From positions 62,001 to 126,000 of the forward strand of contig CACNEB010000001.1 in assembly GCA_902619375.1 (NCBI GenBank): 64,000 bases of DNA, read 5' to 3'. The notes beneath the pieces were generated by a model that did not search any database, was not told the origin of the DNA, and worked only from the letters and a program-made list of their open reading frames with translations. The DNA comes from an uncultured Alphaproteobacteria bacterium. Lineage in GTDB: Bacteria; Pseudomonadota; Alphaproteobacteria; HIMB59. Position numbers and translations under genes: made by a program. Positions 38,615 to 48,432 of the stretch are shown one piece after another (position 1 is the first letter of the stretch; every line of letters starts with the position of its first letter).

Positions 38615-40105
38615 ATGAAATATTTTATTGTAGTTTTTTTGTTTATTTTTAGTTTTGCTAAAGCTGATAATATTTTACCATTTCAGGCAGGTCAGGGATT
38701 TGATGAGAAATATTTATGGGGAGAGACTAATAGTGATAAAAAAAAATGGCTCATCCCTAAAAAAATTCTTAAAGATCAATTTCTTGCTAAATTATTAGCT
38801 TATGATAAATCACAACCTTGGTTTACTCTGCACGATTTTATAGCGACTGGTGATTTTAATAGAGACGGTGTGCAGGATTATATTGTAACAGTTCTTAATC
38901 TTGATAAGAATTTTAAACAAAAGTTAGATCCAAATCTTGGGATATATGTTTGTAAAGCTGATGAAAACGCTGGTGCTTGTTTAGCAGAGTCCGGAGTAAC
39001 TCAACACAATTATCAAATTATTCTTGGTCAATCAAAAACAGGTAGAGCTAAAGGTAATGAATCTTTTTGGGGTACAGGTCTCATACAAGACAATTTACCT
39101 TTTATTCAAAGTGGAACAGCTCAACCCCTTGTCGCGGACTTTAATGGCGATGGGTGGGATGACATATATTTGGCAGCTGCAGTAAATGATTTTGGGACAG
39201 GTTGTGGGGGTTATCACTCGTATTTTTTATCACAAGCCGAAGGTTTTTTAAAAGAGTCAAGTGCTACGCATATTAATGGAGCAGACTACAATAAAAAGTT
39301 CAAAAGATTTTGTAATTTTTCACACCGAGCTGATGCGGGTGATTTTGATAAAGACGGTGACATGGATATCATTCTTGCCAGTGTTGATTGGAAAGGAAGC
39401 AACGGTGAAATGCTATGTCTAATCAATGACGGTAAAGGCATGATGAAAAGTACCGTTTGTGCAAATCAGTTTGGTTTCTTAGCAAGGCATGCTGACTTCA
39501 ATGGAGACGGCCATATAGATATACTGTCTGGGGGACATAGCTCTGATTGCTTCAATTATCACAACAATTGGGCAGGTCATAATACTAAAAATAAAGAGAG
39601 ACATAATATCAGAATTCTATGGGGTGATGGTTCCAACAAATGGAACACTAAAAACTCAAAAGAAATAAAGAATGTGGGGTATCACACCAAGACTAAAGAT
39701 AAAATTCCACTTTGTAATCCAGTCGGAACTATGATTGCTGATGTTGATAACGATGGAGATATGGACATTGTTGGTTCCACTATTGGTCTAAATTATGTCG
39801 GTGGTTATTTAATTACTTATCTAAATGATGGTGATGGTAATTTTTCTATATATTGGCAACATTCAATTCATAGTGTAACAAAATTTAACAAAGAAAATTG
39901 GCCAAAGTCTGAAGTTGGTCATAATGAAAATGGTTGGTATCTCTCAATACATCCACTAGATGTTAATTTTGATGGACATATTGATTTTATGGTAAATGGG
40001 CATCATTTTGTTAAAGGTAATAACGATGTTTACATAAATAATGGACAAGGATTATTTACCAAAATAGGCAATAAAGAGTTGATGGAATATGCAAAATTGT
40101 TTTAG
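38615..40105 (+). CDS. Secreted FG-GAP/VCBS repeat protein
   Basis: About 496 residues with signal peptide MKYFIVVFLFIFSFAKA. At least six calcium-binding D-x-[ND]-x-DG repeats are visible: DFNRDGVQDYIV, DFNGDGWDDIYLA, DFDKDGDMDIILA, DFNGDGHIDILSG, DVDNDGDMDIVGS and DVNFDGHIDFMV. This gives a beta-propeller that should be periplasmic or on the cell surface. I moved the start from the track's TTG at 38597 to the ATG at 38615, which begins the signal peptide directly. The ligand or role is unknown; the TTG-derived residues are translated att-like repeat. Confidence 0.82.
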   Translation: MKYFIVVFLFIFSFAKADNILPFQAGQGFDEKYLWGETNSDKKKWLIPKKILKDQFLAKLLAYDKSQPWFTLHDFIATGDFNRDGVQDYIVTVLNLDKNFKQKLDPNLGIYVCKADENAGACLAESGVTQHNYQIILGQSKTGRAKGNESFWGTGLIQDNLPFIQSGTAQPLVADFNGDGWDDIYLAAAVNDFGTGCGGYHSYFLSQAEGFLKESSATHINGADYNKKFKRFCNFSHRADAGDFDKDGDMDIILASVDWKGSNGEMLCLINDGKGMMKSTVCANQFGFLARHADFNGDGHIDILSGGHSSDCFNYHNNWAGHNTKNKERHNIRILWGDGSNKWNTKNSKEIKNVGYHTKTKDKIPLCNPVGTMIADVDNDGDMDIVGSTIGLNYVGGYLITYLNDGDGNFSIYWQHSIHSVTKFNKENWPKSEVGHNENGWYLSIHPLDVNFDGHIDFMVNGHHFVKGNNDVYINNGQGLFTKIGNKELMEYAKLF

Positions 40106-40176
40106 TTTTAATATAATTAACTAATATATTTCTTTTTTATACTTCAGATATTGATAAAAAAAACTATTTTATAATT

Positions 40177-41364
40177 GTGAAAGATAAATTTAATAGAATA
40201 GAACGTTTGCCTCCTTATATTTTTGGCGAGATAAATAAACTCAAAGCTAAACTTAGAAAAAATGGGAAGGATATAATTGATTTTGGCATGGGTAATCCTG
40301 ATATGCCTACACCAAAACACATTAGAGACAAACTAAAAGAAGTTACAGATAAACCTGGGACTGGAAGATATTCAGTCAGTAAAGGAATACCTGGGCTAAG
40401 AAAAGCTCAAGCAAAATATTATCAAAAAAGATTTGGTGTAAAATTAAATCCTGATAGTGAAGTTATTGTAACATTGGGCTCAAAAGAGGGCTTAGCTAAC
40501 TTAGCTCAAGCAATATCAACACCTGGAGACATTATTATTTCTCCCAACCCCTCATATCCCATACATCCTTATGGATTTATTATAGCAGGTGCATCATTAA
40601 GACATTTACAGACAATGAAAGACGGAGTTTTTGATCCTGAAACTTATCTTGAAAGATTAGATCGATCTATAAGAAATAGCACTCCATCTCCAGTAGCTCT
40701 AATTGTATCGTTTCCATCTAATCCAACAGCTCAGGTAGTTGACTTAAATTTTTATAGAGAAATAGTTAAGATGGCTTTGAAGTATAATGTTTATGTTTTA
40801 TCAGATCTTGCTTATGCTGAGATATACTTTGATAAGAAACCACCTCCGTCAATTCTCCAAGTAAATAGAGCTAAAGAAATTGCTGTTGAATTTACTTCTA
40901 TGTCAAAAACTTACGCTATGGCTGGTTGGAGAATAGGTTTTGCCGTTGGAAATAAAAAACTAATTGAAGCCTTAACAAAAATTAAATCTTACTTAGACTA
41001 TGGTGCTTATACACCAGTACAAGTTGCAGCAGCAACAGCACTAAATGGTCCTCAAACGTGTGTCTCAAGTATACGAGCAACTTATAGAAGCAGGCGAGAT
41101 GTTTTAGTTGAGTCTATGTCAAGGTCTGGGTGGGATATACCTAGTCCTGCGGCTAGCATGTTTGCATGGGCACCAATCCCTAAAAAGTACCAAAATAAAG
41201 GTTCTTTAAAATTTGCTAAAGATTTAATGGTTAAAGCAGATGTAGCTGTTTCTCCCGGCATTGCTTTTGGTGAATATGGCGAAGGTTTTGTTCGTATAGG
41301 ATTAGTTGAAAACGAGCAAAGAATTCGTCAAGCAGCTAAAAATGTGCGTAATTTAAAGCTTTAG
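40177..41364 (+). CDS. Class I/II aminotransferase (AlaC/DapL-like)
   Basis: 395 residues of fold-type I PLP enzyme. The PLP lysine is K244 in SMSKTYAMAGWRIGF. FGMGNPDMPTPKHI at the N-terminus, VSFPSNPTAQ and SDLAYAEIYFD are typical of the alanine transaminase (AlaC) and LL-diaminopimelate aminotransferase group common in Alphaproteobacteria. Glutamate-pyruvate aminotransferase activity is the likeliest role. The start is GTG with no clear ribosome-binding site. Confidence 0.85.
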   Translation: MKDKFNRIERLPPYIFGEINKLKAKLRKNGKDIIDFGMGNPDMPTPKHIRDKLKEVTDKPGTGRYSVSKGIPGLRKAQAKYYQKRFGVKLNPDSEVIVTLGSKEGLANLAQAISTPGDIIISPNPSYPIHPYGFIIAGASLRHLQTMKDGVFDPETYLERLDRSIRNSTPSPVALIVSFPSNPTAQVVDLNFYREIVKMALKYNVYVLSDLAYAEIYFDKKPPPSILQVNRAKEIAVEFTSMSKTYAMAGWRIGFAVGNKKLIEALTKIKSYLDYGAYTPVQVAAATALNGPQTCVSSIRATYRSRRDVLVESMSRSGWDIPSPAASMFAWAPIPKKYQNKGSLKFAKDLMVKADVAVSPGIAFGEYGEGFVRIGLVENEQRIRQAAKNVRNLKL

Positions 41365-41441
41365 ACTAATTTTTACTCATATTTTTAAATCAAATAAAAT
41401 ATTGCTTATATTCTTGATAATTATATAAAACCAACCTTAAG

Positions 41442-42488
41442 ATGATTAACACAAAAAAAATAGGTTCTGTTCTCAAAAACATCAATAATATTGATGAATT
41501 GAGCATTTCAGATGTAATTGATTGTAATCAAGGTCAATTAATTGCTGTTAAAGTAATTTCAGTCAATCCAAATTATAATAAATTGGAGTTAGTCTCTGGA
41601 AGAATTACTGAATTAACTGAGGGAGATATTATTGTTGGTGCGTTGGGTAATAGGATAGCTTCCTCAGGAATGACAGGTTCTGTCCCAACTGAATTAAATA
41701 AACACGATAAAATTCACATTTTAAATCTAGGAGGAGTAATTGGTAATTGTAAAGATTTTAATATTCTTTTGGGGCCGGCTACAGAATGTGAAGTCCTCGG
41801 ATCAATAGTAAATAATAGTAACAAACAATTGAATCTAGTTGATTATTCAAAAATCAATGAAATGAAAATTAAAAATAAAGTACCATCTATTGCAGTTATT
41901 GGAACAGGCATTGACTCTGGTAAAACTACTGTCACATCCTTTATAATCAAAACTCTAAGTAATTATTTTAAGAAAATTAATGCATGTAAATTAGCAGGTA
42001 CCGCTTCACAAAAAGATTTATATTCTTATGAAGATAATGGTGCTTATAAAACATCAGATTTTGTGGATTACGGTCTGCCTAGTACCTGTATGAACGATAA
42101 AAAAACCATACAAAGTTGTTCAACATCAATTATTAGCAATATGTCTGAGGACGCTGAAATAATTCTAATGGAATTAGGTGATGGTTATCATGGCGATTAT
42201 GGAACTAAAGAAATAATTCAAAATACTGATATTACAGAGTCAATTGAAATAATTGTAATTTGCGCTTATGACGTATCAGGAGCAGTTAATATTATAGAAA
42301 ATTTAAAATCAAATAATTTAGATAACAAATTACTGATAATAAGTGGCCCTGTAACTAATAACGTATCTGCTTATAAGCAATCAATTGATAAGTTTTCTAT
42401 ACCTAATTCAGATTTTTTAAATATTTATAATTCAACTAACCATGTCAATGTTTTTGCTAAGATGATTAATAGGATTAATAATGATTAA
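41442..42488 (+). CDS. Unrecognised P-loop NTPase upstream of ArgC/ArgB-like genes
   Basis: 348 residues. The N-terminal part (1-145) is beta-rich with no motif I recognise. The C-terminal part is a P-loop domain: Walker A GTGIDSGKTT at 154-163, then KLAGTASQKDLYSYEDNGAYKTSDFVDYG, then a Walker B-like IILMELGDGYHGDYGT. The arrangement recalls DUF1611-type P-loop proteins and dethiobiotin-synthetase-like domains. One DUF1611 protein, DgcN, has been described as a D-glutamate N-acetyltransferase. It overlaps the ArgC-like gene by 8 bases, so it probably belongs to the same pathway, perhaps at the acylation or activation step. The function is not established. Confidence 0.6.
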   Translation: MINTKKIGSVLKNINNIDELSISDVIDCNQGQLIAVKVISVNPNYNKLELVSGRITELTEGDIIVGALGNRIASSGMTGSVPTELNKHDKIHILNLGGVIGNCKDFNILLGPATECEVLGSIVNNSNKQLNLVDYSKINEMKIKNKVPSIAVIGTGIDSGKTTVTSFIIKTLSNYFKKINACKLAGTASQKDLYSYEDNGAYKTSDFVDYGLPSTCMNDKKTIQSCSTSIISNMSEDAEIILMELGDGYHGDYGTKEIIQNTDITESIEIIVICAYDVSGAVNIIENLKSNNLDNKLLIISGPVTNNVSAYKQSIDKFSIPNSDFLNIYNSTNHVNVFAKMINRINND

Positions 42489-43473
42489 AGTAGGCATAAT
42501 TGGAGCAAATGGTTATTTAGGTGTTGAGTTAATACGAATTCTCTCTGTTCATCCTGAAGTAAAATTATCAAAAATCTTTCAAAGAGAAATGGAAATAGAT
42601 GAGGAATTTCCACATTTACAGTCATTAAATATGAAAGATTTACAGACATCTAATCTTGATGATTTTAAAAATCTCGATTGTGTTTTTTTATCATTACCTC
42701 ATGGTTCAGCTCATGAATATGTCAAAAAATTATTATCAAAAGTTAAAATTATAGACCTGAGTTCTGATTTTAGAATTTCTAATCAAGAGGATTATATCAA
42801 ATATTACAAATCAAATTTTGATGCTGATATTCAAAGTAAGTTTCAATATGGATTTATTGAAAAATCAATTGAAGATATAAAAAAATCCTCAAACATATCT
42901 AATCCTGGTTGTTTTGCATTAACGGCTCAACTATCTTTATTACCATTTCAATCTATAATTAAAAAAGTATCTATTACTGCTATTACTGGATCAAGTGGTG
43001 GTGGTAAAAATCCTTCTATGAAAAATCATCATTCTACAAGGTCTAAAGATATTTTTTCATATAATATTAATTCACATCGACATTTAGCAGAAATTTATCA
43101 ATCTTTTCCAAATTTAAAGGAGACTCTATCATTTGTGCCTCTGTCGGGCCCTTTCTCTCGAGGTATATATCTAACAAGTCACATTGAAACATATGAAGAT
43201 GCAACTTATGAGTCCTTAAATTCTAGTTTAATAGATTGTTTTAAATCATCTCCTTTCATTAGAGTACAAAATAATGCTAAGCTCTCTAATGTAGTAGGTT
43301 CAAATTATTGTGATATTTCACTTTCTTATAAAGATCAGAGGCACTTCGTTTTAGAGGCTTGTTTAGATAATTTAGTAAAGGGTGCTTCAGGTAACGCTGT
43401 TGAGTGTATGAATATAATTTTTGATCTTGATCAATCATTAGGATTGAAACAAATGATACCGTTATATCTATAA
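42481..43473 (+). CDS. N-acyl-glutamyl/aminoacyl-phosphate reductase (ArgC/LysY family)
   Basis: 330 residues. Rossmann motif GANGYLG at 8-14, catalytic cysteine C144 in SNPGCFALTA, and the histidine site SHRHLAEI around 198-205. It would reduce an acyl-phosphate to a semialdehyde with NADPH. The family covers arginine ArgC and the LysW-linked LysY; which one is not clear from the sequence. The start overlaps the P-loop gene, and the stop overlaps the kinase start by one base. Confidence 0.85.
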   Translation: MIKVGIIGANGYLGVELIRILSVHPEVKLSKIFQREMEIDEEFPHLQSLNMKDLQTSNLDDFKNLDCVFLSLPHGSAHEYVKKLLSKVKIIDLSSDFRISNQEDYIKYYKSNFDADIQSKFQYGFIEKSIEDIKKSSNISNPGCFALTAQLSLLPFQSIIKKVSITAITGSSGGGKNPSMKNHHSTRSKDIFSYNINSHRHLAEIYQSFPNLKETLSFVPLSGPFSRGIYLTSHIETYEDATYESLNSSLIDCFKSSPFIRVQNNAKLSNVVGSNYCDISLSYKDQRHFVLEACLDNLVKGASGNAVECMNIIFDLDQSLGLKQMIPLYL

Positions 43474-44321
43474 TGAAAAATCAAAGTTTTTACCAATCAA
43501 TATTACAAAATTCCATACTAGTTATTAAAGTTAGTGGTAAAATTTGTGACAATGAAGGTAGTATAGATAATGTTATAAGTGACATTAAAGAATTATTAAA
43601 CTCTATTTCGAAGTTAAAAGTTGTTTTAGTCTTTGGATTTGGACGACAGCTAGATAACTATATGATCAATGTACATGGTATTGAGCCAAAAAAAATAAAT
43701 GGTAGAAGAGTAACATCTCCTACAGACATAGAGGCAGCCAAAAAAATATCTGGTCAAATTTTAATAGATATTTTTAGCTTGAGTTCACGATATAATATCA
43801 GAAATTTTCCAATTCCTATTTCAAAGAAAGACTTTATTGCAGCAAAAAGAAGAGATGTAGTTGATGATATTGATTATGGTCAAGTAGGGGACGTCGTTTC
43901 AGTTGATGCTTTACAAATTAAAAACTTATTTAAAGAACATGATATGATAATTATGCCAAGTTTAGTTTTAGATAAAAATACATCTGAAGTATTAAATGTT
44001 AATGCTGACACCATTGCTACTGAATTAGCAATAAACCTCTCAGCTAGTAAACTAATTTTTATCTCTGATGTCCCTTTTATCAAAGATACACAAGGGGAAA
44101 GAATTTCTGCAGTTGATGAAAATATGGCAAGAAAACTATTTGATGAGAAAATCATTTCTAATGGGATGGTTGTAAAAGTCGAAAACTCATTAAAAGCTCT
44201 AAATCAAGGTGTTCAAAAAATTCATATTATAAGTGGCGAAATAAAAAATGCTCTTATAAATGAGTTAGAGACAGAAGAGGGTATTGGTACTGTATTTCAA
44301 AAACAATCTTTAGATTATTGA
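43473..44321 (+). CDS. Acetylglutamate kinase-like amino acid kinase (ArgB/LysZ family)
   Basis: 282 residues of amino acid kinase fold. Segments are ILVIKVSGKICDN near the N-terminus, LVFGFGRQLDNYM where ArgB has GGGPQI, and GRRVTSPTDIEAA (usual GLRVTD). The C-terminal part has INLSASKLIFISDVP and GMVVKVENSLKAL (usual GGMxPKvxaa). The broken GGG suggests a divergent enzyme with a non-standard substrate. It would phosphorylate the carboxylate just before the ArgC-like step. Convergent with the ArgD-like gene, one base apart. Confidence 0.75.
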   Translation: MKNQSFYQSILQNSILVIKVSGKICDNEGSIDNVISDIKELLNSISKLKVVLVFGFGRQLDNYMINVHGIEPKKINGRRVTSPTDIEAAKKISGQILIDIFSLSSRYNIRNFPIPISKKDFIAAKRRDVVDDIDYGQVGDVVSVDALQIKNLFKEHDMIIMPSLVLDKNTSEVLNVNADTIATELAINLSASKLIFISDVPFIKDTQGERISAVDENMARKLFDEKIISNGMVVKVENSLKALNQGVQKIHIISGEIKNALINELETEEGIGTVFQKQSLDY

Positions 44322-44322
44322 A

Positions 44323-45477
44323 TTACAACGATTGAGTTATAATCTTTATTGCCTTTCTTATTTCTCCAGTTGAAACAGTCAAAGGAGGTGTAAGACGAAT
44401 TATATTCCCTTGAATTAGAGTTGAAATAAGCCCATTTTTTGACATTTTTTCATATGTTTTTAATGCGATTTGATTATTTTTAAACTCTACACCAGCCATA
44501 AGACCCAAACATCTTGTATCAACTATTTTATCTTTGTGTAAAAGGTGCATTTTTTTTATTAGAGAAGATAATAAATTACCATTAATCAGTACTTTATTTA
44601 AAAAACTTTTATTATTTATGGTTCTAAAAACGTTATATGAAACTCTTGTCTGAAGCATACCACCTCCAAAAGTTGAGCCATGAAAACCAGTAGAAATAAT
44701 TTTGGATATATATTTTTTTACTATGGTAGCACCTATGGGAATTCCTGATCCTAGGCCTTTTGCAGAGGTTATGATATCTGGATTGACACCGTAGTGTTTG
44801 TAAGCAAATATTTTACCAGTTCGACCTATACCACCTTGTATTTCATCCCCGATAAGTAAAATTTTCTTATTTTTACATATCTCTTTTATAGCTTTTGCAA
44901 AATTCTTACTGCAAATATTTATACCTCCGTCTCCCTGAACAAATTCTATTATGATTGCTACTGTTTTTTTATTTACTAATTTTTTTAGATCAGAGATATC
45001 ATTAAACTTGCAAAATTTTACTTTTCCAGGAACAGGACCAATATTAGATTTATATTTTTTATTACTACCGACGGATAAAGCCCCAATTGTTCTCCCATGA
45101 AAAGAGGAGGTCATTGCGATAATCTCATCTTTACCATTTTTACTACCATAATTTCTCGCAATTTTTAAAGCAGCCTCAATACTTTCGGCACCAGAGTTAG
45201 AAAAGAATACATCTCCTTTATTGGAATTATCAGATAGTAACTTAGATAATTTAGTTTTAAATTCATGTATTTGTGATCCTGATAGATGAGTAATTCCTGT
45301 TTTTAGTTGAGCTTTTAGGCTATTTTTAATTATAGGATGATTATATCCAAGAGAATTAACAGCAACCCCTGCAGAGAAATCTAATAATTTTCTTTTATCA
45401 GAGGTGTATAAATAACAACCATTGCCCTTTACCACTCTGAAATTACTAAACTTGTAAGTTTTTAATAAGTTATTCAT
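44323..45477 (-). CDS. Acetylornithine-type aminotransferase (ArgD/LysJ family)
   Basis: 384 residues of class III PLP aminotransferase. The PLP lysine is K240 in ITSAKGLGSGIPIGA. Other family marks are FSNSGAESIEAALKIAR, SFHGRTIGALS and LIGDEIQGGIGRTG. It would use glutamate to aminate the semialdehyde made by the ArgC-like enzyme. The tight convergent pairing with the ArgB-like gene (one base between them) supports a shared pathway on opposite strands. Which of ornithine, lysine or another diamino acid is made is unresolved. Confidence 0.85.
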   Translation of the reverse strand: MNNLLKTYKFSNFRVVKGNGCYLYTSDKRKLLDFSAGVAVNSLGYNHPIIKNSLKAQLKTGITHLSGSQIHEFKTKLSKLLSDNSNKGDVFFSNSGAESIEAALKIARNYGSKNGKDEIIAMTSSFHGRTIGALSVGSNKKYKSNIGPVPGKVKFCKFNDISDLKKLVNKKTVAIIIEFVQGDGGINICSKNFAKAIKEICKNKKILLIGDEIQGGIGRTGKIFAYKHYGVNPDIITSAKGLGSGIPIGATIVKKYISKIISTGFHGSTFGGGMLQTRVSYNVFRTINNKSFLNKVLINGNLLSSLIKKMHLLHKDKIVDTRCLGLMAGVEFKNNQIALKTYEKMSKNGLISTLIQGNIIRLTPPLTVSTGEIRKAIKIITQSL

Positions 45478-45522
45478 GTTTTTTTTTACGTATATTTTTA
45501 AAAAAAAAGTAAATTTTGATTG

Positions 45523-46416
45523 TCAAAATCTCCACTGGCTTATTTTATTCATAAGAAAATCTCTAAAAGCTATTAATTTTAAACTTCCTTTTAGATTTTC
45601 ATGATAAACCATATGAACATCGTAACTTGGTCCTTCTATATCTGGTAATACCTTAACAAGATGGGCTTTATGTTGAGCCATATAATCAGGTAATGCGGCC
45701 AAACCTGCACCAGTTTCAACGGCTACTAATAAACCATATAGATTATTAATTGTAATATGAGGTCTTCTATTTTTTTGGTTTTTTTTAACACCAGTCTTCA
45801 GTATCCAATTGGTGTCAGAAAGGGGGGATGGTTTTCCAATGCCATATGTAATTAATCTATGAGTATTAAGTTCTGATCTTCTCAAAGGCATACCCATTTC
45901 ATTTATGTAATTCGCTGATCCGTAGATATGGTATTTGATTGTTGCTATGTGCTTTGAAACCAAATCTAAATGTCTTGGTTTTCGCATCCATAAACCAATA
46001 TCATAATCTTGGCGCAGCATATCTTGCTCATCTTCAGAATAGTTTAGTTTAAGATTAATTTCTGGGTATTCATGAATAAATTCATTGATTCTTGGGCTTA
46101 ACCACATCGATCCAAAAGCAACTGTAGTATTAATAGAGAGGTTGCCAGTGGGAACTGACTTATATTCAACTATCTTTTTTTCTATAGAATTTAAATCAGC
46201 AAAAATTTTTTCAGTTTCTTCAAAAAGATAGGAACCCTGCTCTGTGAGAGTTATACCTTTTGTGTGTCTTTTAAATAATTTGGTTTTTAAACTATGCTCA
46301 AGAGATTGAATTTGTCTAGTAATAGCAGATTGACTAAGGTGAATAGTATCCATAGCTCTAGAGATGCTACCTGCCGTAGCTACGTGATAAAATGTTTTAA
46401 GTCTATCCCAATCCAT
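45523..46416 (-). CDS. LysR-type transcriptional regulator
   Basis: 297 residues. The N-terminal winged helix is MDWDRLKTFYHVATAGSISRAMDTIHLSQSAITRQIQSLE, the classical LysR opening, and an effector domain follows from about residue 90. It overlaps tolC by 14 bases at its start, so it is co-transcribed with the ggt-mazG-tolC group. The ArgD-like gene begins 45 bases downstream on the same strand and could be in the same transcript. The targets are not evident. Confidence 0.9.
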   Translation of the reverse strand: MDWDRLKTFYHVATAGSISRAMDTIHLSQSAITRQIQSLEHSLKTKLFKRHTKGITLTEQGSYLFEETEKIFADLNSIEKKIVEYKSVPTGNLSINTTVAFGSMWLSPRINEFIHEYPEINLKLNYSEDEQDMLRQDYDIGLWMRKPRHLDLVSKHIATIKYHIYGSANYINEMGMPLRRSELNTHRLITYGIGKPSPLSDTNWILKTGVKKNQKNRRPHITINNLYGLLVAVETGAGLAALPDYMAQHKAHLVKVLPDIEGPSYDVHMVYHENLKGSLKLIAFRDFLMNKISQWRF

Positions 46417-47677
46417 TAATAATTGTACTTAGATCCCCGTTTAATATCAGAATGTCTATTAAATAATATTTTTTTGAAGATTTCAAATCTAATAAAATGT
46501 TATTAGCATCATTTAATTCATTCTTACTTTCAATAAGTTGTGTAATATCTATTTTTTGGGCTTTATATAAAATTTCATTTCCTTGTAATTTTAATTCTAA
46601 GCTATCAATTATTTTTTCTTGGTTGTTTATTTTATTTAAATAAAATTCATAATTATTCCAAGACTCTAAGTAAGTATTAAGTAAGTCTCTCTTTAAGTCC
46701 TTATGTTCTAATAATTTTTTTTGATAATTATATTCCTCAATATCAAAATTATTTTCATCTTTAAATCCGTCATAAATAGGAACACTTAGAGATAGTGACA
46801 AGGATGAGGATCTTCTATGATCAATTACTGCAGAATAATTATCACTCTCACTTAGGGAAAAAGTTAGGTCAACAGAAGGTCTCAAATCTTTTTTGCTCAT
46901 CTCTAGTTCAGGTAAATATGTATTTTCAATAAAAGTGAGATATTGACCATAAGAGGAATTCATCAATTCTGAAAACAATTTCTTGCTAATTTGTGCGTTA
47001 GATACGTCTATCACATAATCAAAATTTACATCTTCATCATATATATCTAGATCAAGTAACTTACTAACTTGAAGCATTAAATTATCTATTTTTCTATCAT
47101 AATCTAAAGACACAGATTTTGCCTCTAATAGTTCATTTTCTAGATCTAATACCTCTGTTTTTGTAATTCTGTTTGCCTTAAATAATATTTCAGCCTCTAG
47201 TACTTTTTTTCTATAAAATTCTAAACTTAGTTGTTGATTTTTCTTTTTAAAGACTAATGTCTGTAAATTACTATAACCGTTTAGTAGTTCTTTGATTAAT
47301 AACTCTTTTTGATACTCTCTAAGATAATCAAAAGCTTGATTTCTAGTTTGTGTAGTTATTAAATTTAACTGACTAAATCCACCGTTATAGAGGTTAACCG
47401 TAGCGCTTAATGTATGAGTATCTGCGTTTACTGTAGAAGTAGAGTTAGTGCTAGTTGTACTATTTGAAAAAGAAAATGAATAATCTATTTCTGGTATATA
47501 GAGTGTATCAGCTAATTCTAAATTTTTATCGTCAATCAAATTATCATACTTAAATTGAGAGTTTGTTTCATTTTTTTTGACAAGGATTTTTATTAAATCA
47601 GTTATTTCATAGGATAAAATACCCTTTGAAAAAAATAAAAAGAATGTGCTTAAAAAAATTATTTTGATTTTTGCCAT
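46403..47677 (-). CDS. TolC-family outer membrane efflux protein
   Basis: 424 residues with a signal peptide (IIFLSTFFLFFSKGILS). Two TolC-like halves are visible: long amphipathic helices (LLNGYSNLQTLVFKKKNQQLSLEFYRKKVLEAEILFKANRITKTEVLDLENELLEAK, and a second set near 360-400, ILYKAQKIDITQLIESKNELNDA) and beta-strand-rich SYSFSFSNSTTSTNSTSTVN and VDLTFSLSESDNYS. It should form the outer-membrane channel of a type I or RND export system, but no membrane-fusion or pump gene is near. It overlaps mazG by 19 bases. Confidence 0.85.
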   Translation of the reverse strand: MAKIKIIFLSTFFLFFSKGILSYEITDLIKILVKKNETNSQFKYDNLIDDKNLELADTLYIPEIDYSFSFSNSTTSTNSTSTVNADTHTLSATVNLYNGGFSQLNLITTQTRNQAFDYLREYQKELLIKELLNGYSNLQTLVFKKKNQQLSLEFYRKKVLEAEILFKANRITKTEVLDLENELLEAKSVSLDYDRKIDNLMLQVSKLLDLDIYDEDVNFDYVIDVSNAQISKKLFSELMNSSYGQYLTFIENTYLPELEMSKKDLRPSVDLTFSLSESDNYSAVIDHRRSSSLSLSLSVPIYDGFKDENNFDIEEYNYQKKLLEHKDLKRDLLNTYLESWNNYEFYLNKINNQEKIIDSLELKLQGNEILYKAQKIDITQLIESKNELNDANNILLDLKSSKKYYLIDILILNGDLSTIINGLG

Positions 47678-48432
47678 TCTCTCTCCAAATTATTCAAATT
47701 CCATTTTAATTTTTTTTTGTTCATTATTTTTTCCATTTTTTTAAATCTTTTCTCAAATTTCCTATTAGAGTCTCTAATAACTGTTTCAGTATCAAGTCCT
47801 AATTTTCTTGATAAATTAATACAAGAAAATAATAAATCTCCTAATTCCTCTTTAATTTTTCTCTTATTATTAATCTTCATTTCATTTGAAAGCTCATTTA
47901 ATTCCTCTTTTACCTTCTTCAAGGTTCCATTTGCATTTTTCCAATCAAATCCCTCTTTTGCAGCTCTTTTTTGAAGCTTAAGTGAACGTGTAACAGCAGG
48001 GAGATTTACACTTACACCATCTAAAACAGATTTTGCACCTTTCTTCTTTCTTTCAAATTTTTTTTGTGTTTCCCAAAAATCATTTACATCTTGAACGGTT
48101 TTAATTGACTCATCGCGCATAAAAATATGAGGATGACGAGATTTCATTTTTTTTATACTTGTATCAATTACATCTTCAATTGAAAATTTCTTTTTTTCAG
48201 CAGCAATAACTGAGTGATATATAACTTGTAGTAATAAATCGCCAAGTTCTCCTTCTAGCTCTTTGTTATTATTTGACTCAATTGCTTCGATAACTTCATA
48301 TGCTTCCTCTAAAGTATACTTTGCTAATGATTTGGAAGTTTGTTGTATGTCCCATGGACATCCATTTTTGGGATTTCTTAGTCTCTTAACAACATTAATT
48401 AAATCATTTAATTTGTTCTTTTTTTTTACCAT
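47659..48432 (-). CDS. mazG: Nucleoside triphosphate pyrophosphohydrolase
   Basis: 257 residues with the two MazG domains of the full-length type. The first has CPWDIQQTSKSLAKYTLEEAYEVIEAI and EGELGDLLLQVIYH (EExx helices for metal). The second has EELGDLLFSCINLSRKLGLD. It hydrolyses (d)NTPs to NMP and pyrophosphate and limits damaged or excess nucleotides. The operon overlaps (ggt end by 7 bases, tolC start by 19) are typical of this window and do not imply a functional link. Confidence 0.93.
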   Translation of the reverse strand: MVKKKNKLNDLINVVKRLRNPKNGCPWDIQQTSKSLAKYTLEEAYEVIEAIESNNNKELEGELGDLLLQVIYHSVIAAEKKKFSIEDVIDTSIKKMKSRHPHIFMRDESIKTVQDVNDFWETQKKFERKKKGAKSVLDGVSVNLPAVTRSLKLQKRAAKEGFDWKNANGTLKKVKEELNELSNEMKINNKRKIKEELGDLLFSCINLSRKLGLDTETVIRDSNRKFEKRFKKMEKIMNKKKLKWNLNNLEREWQKSK

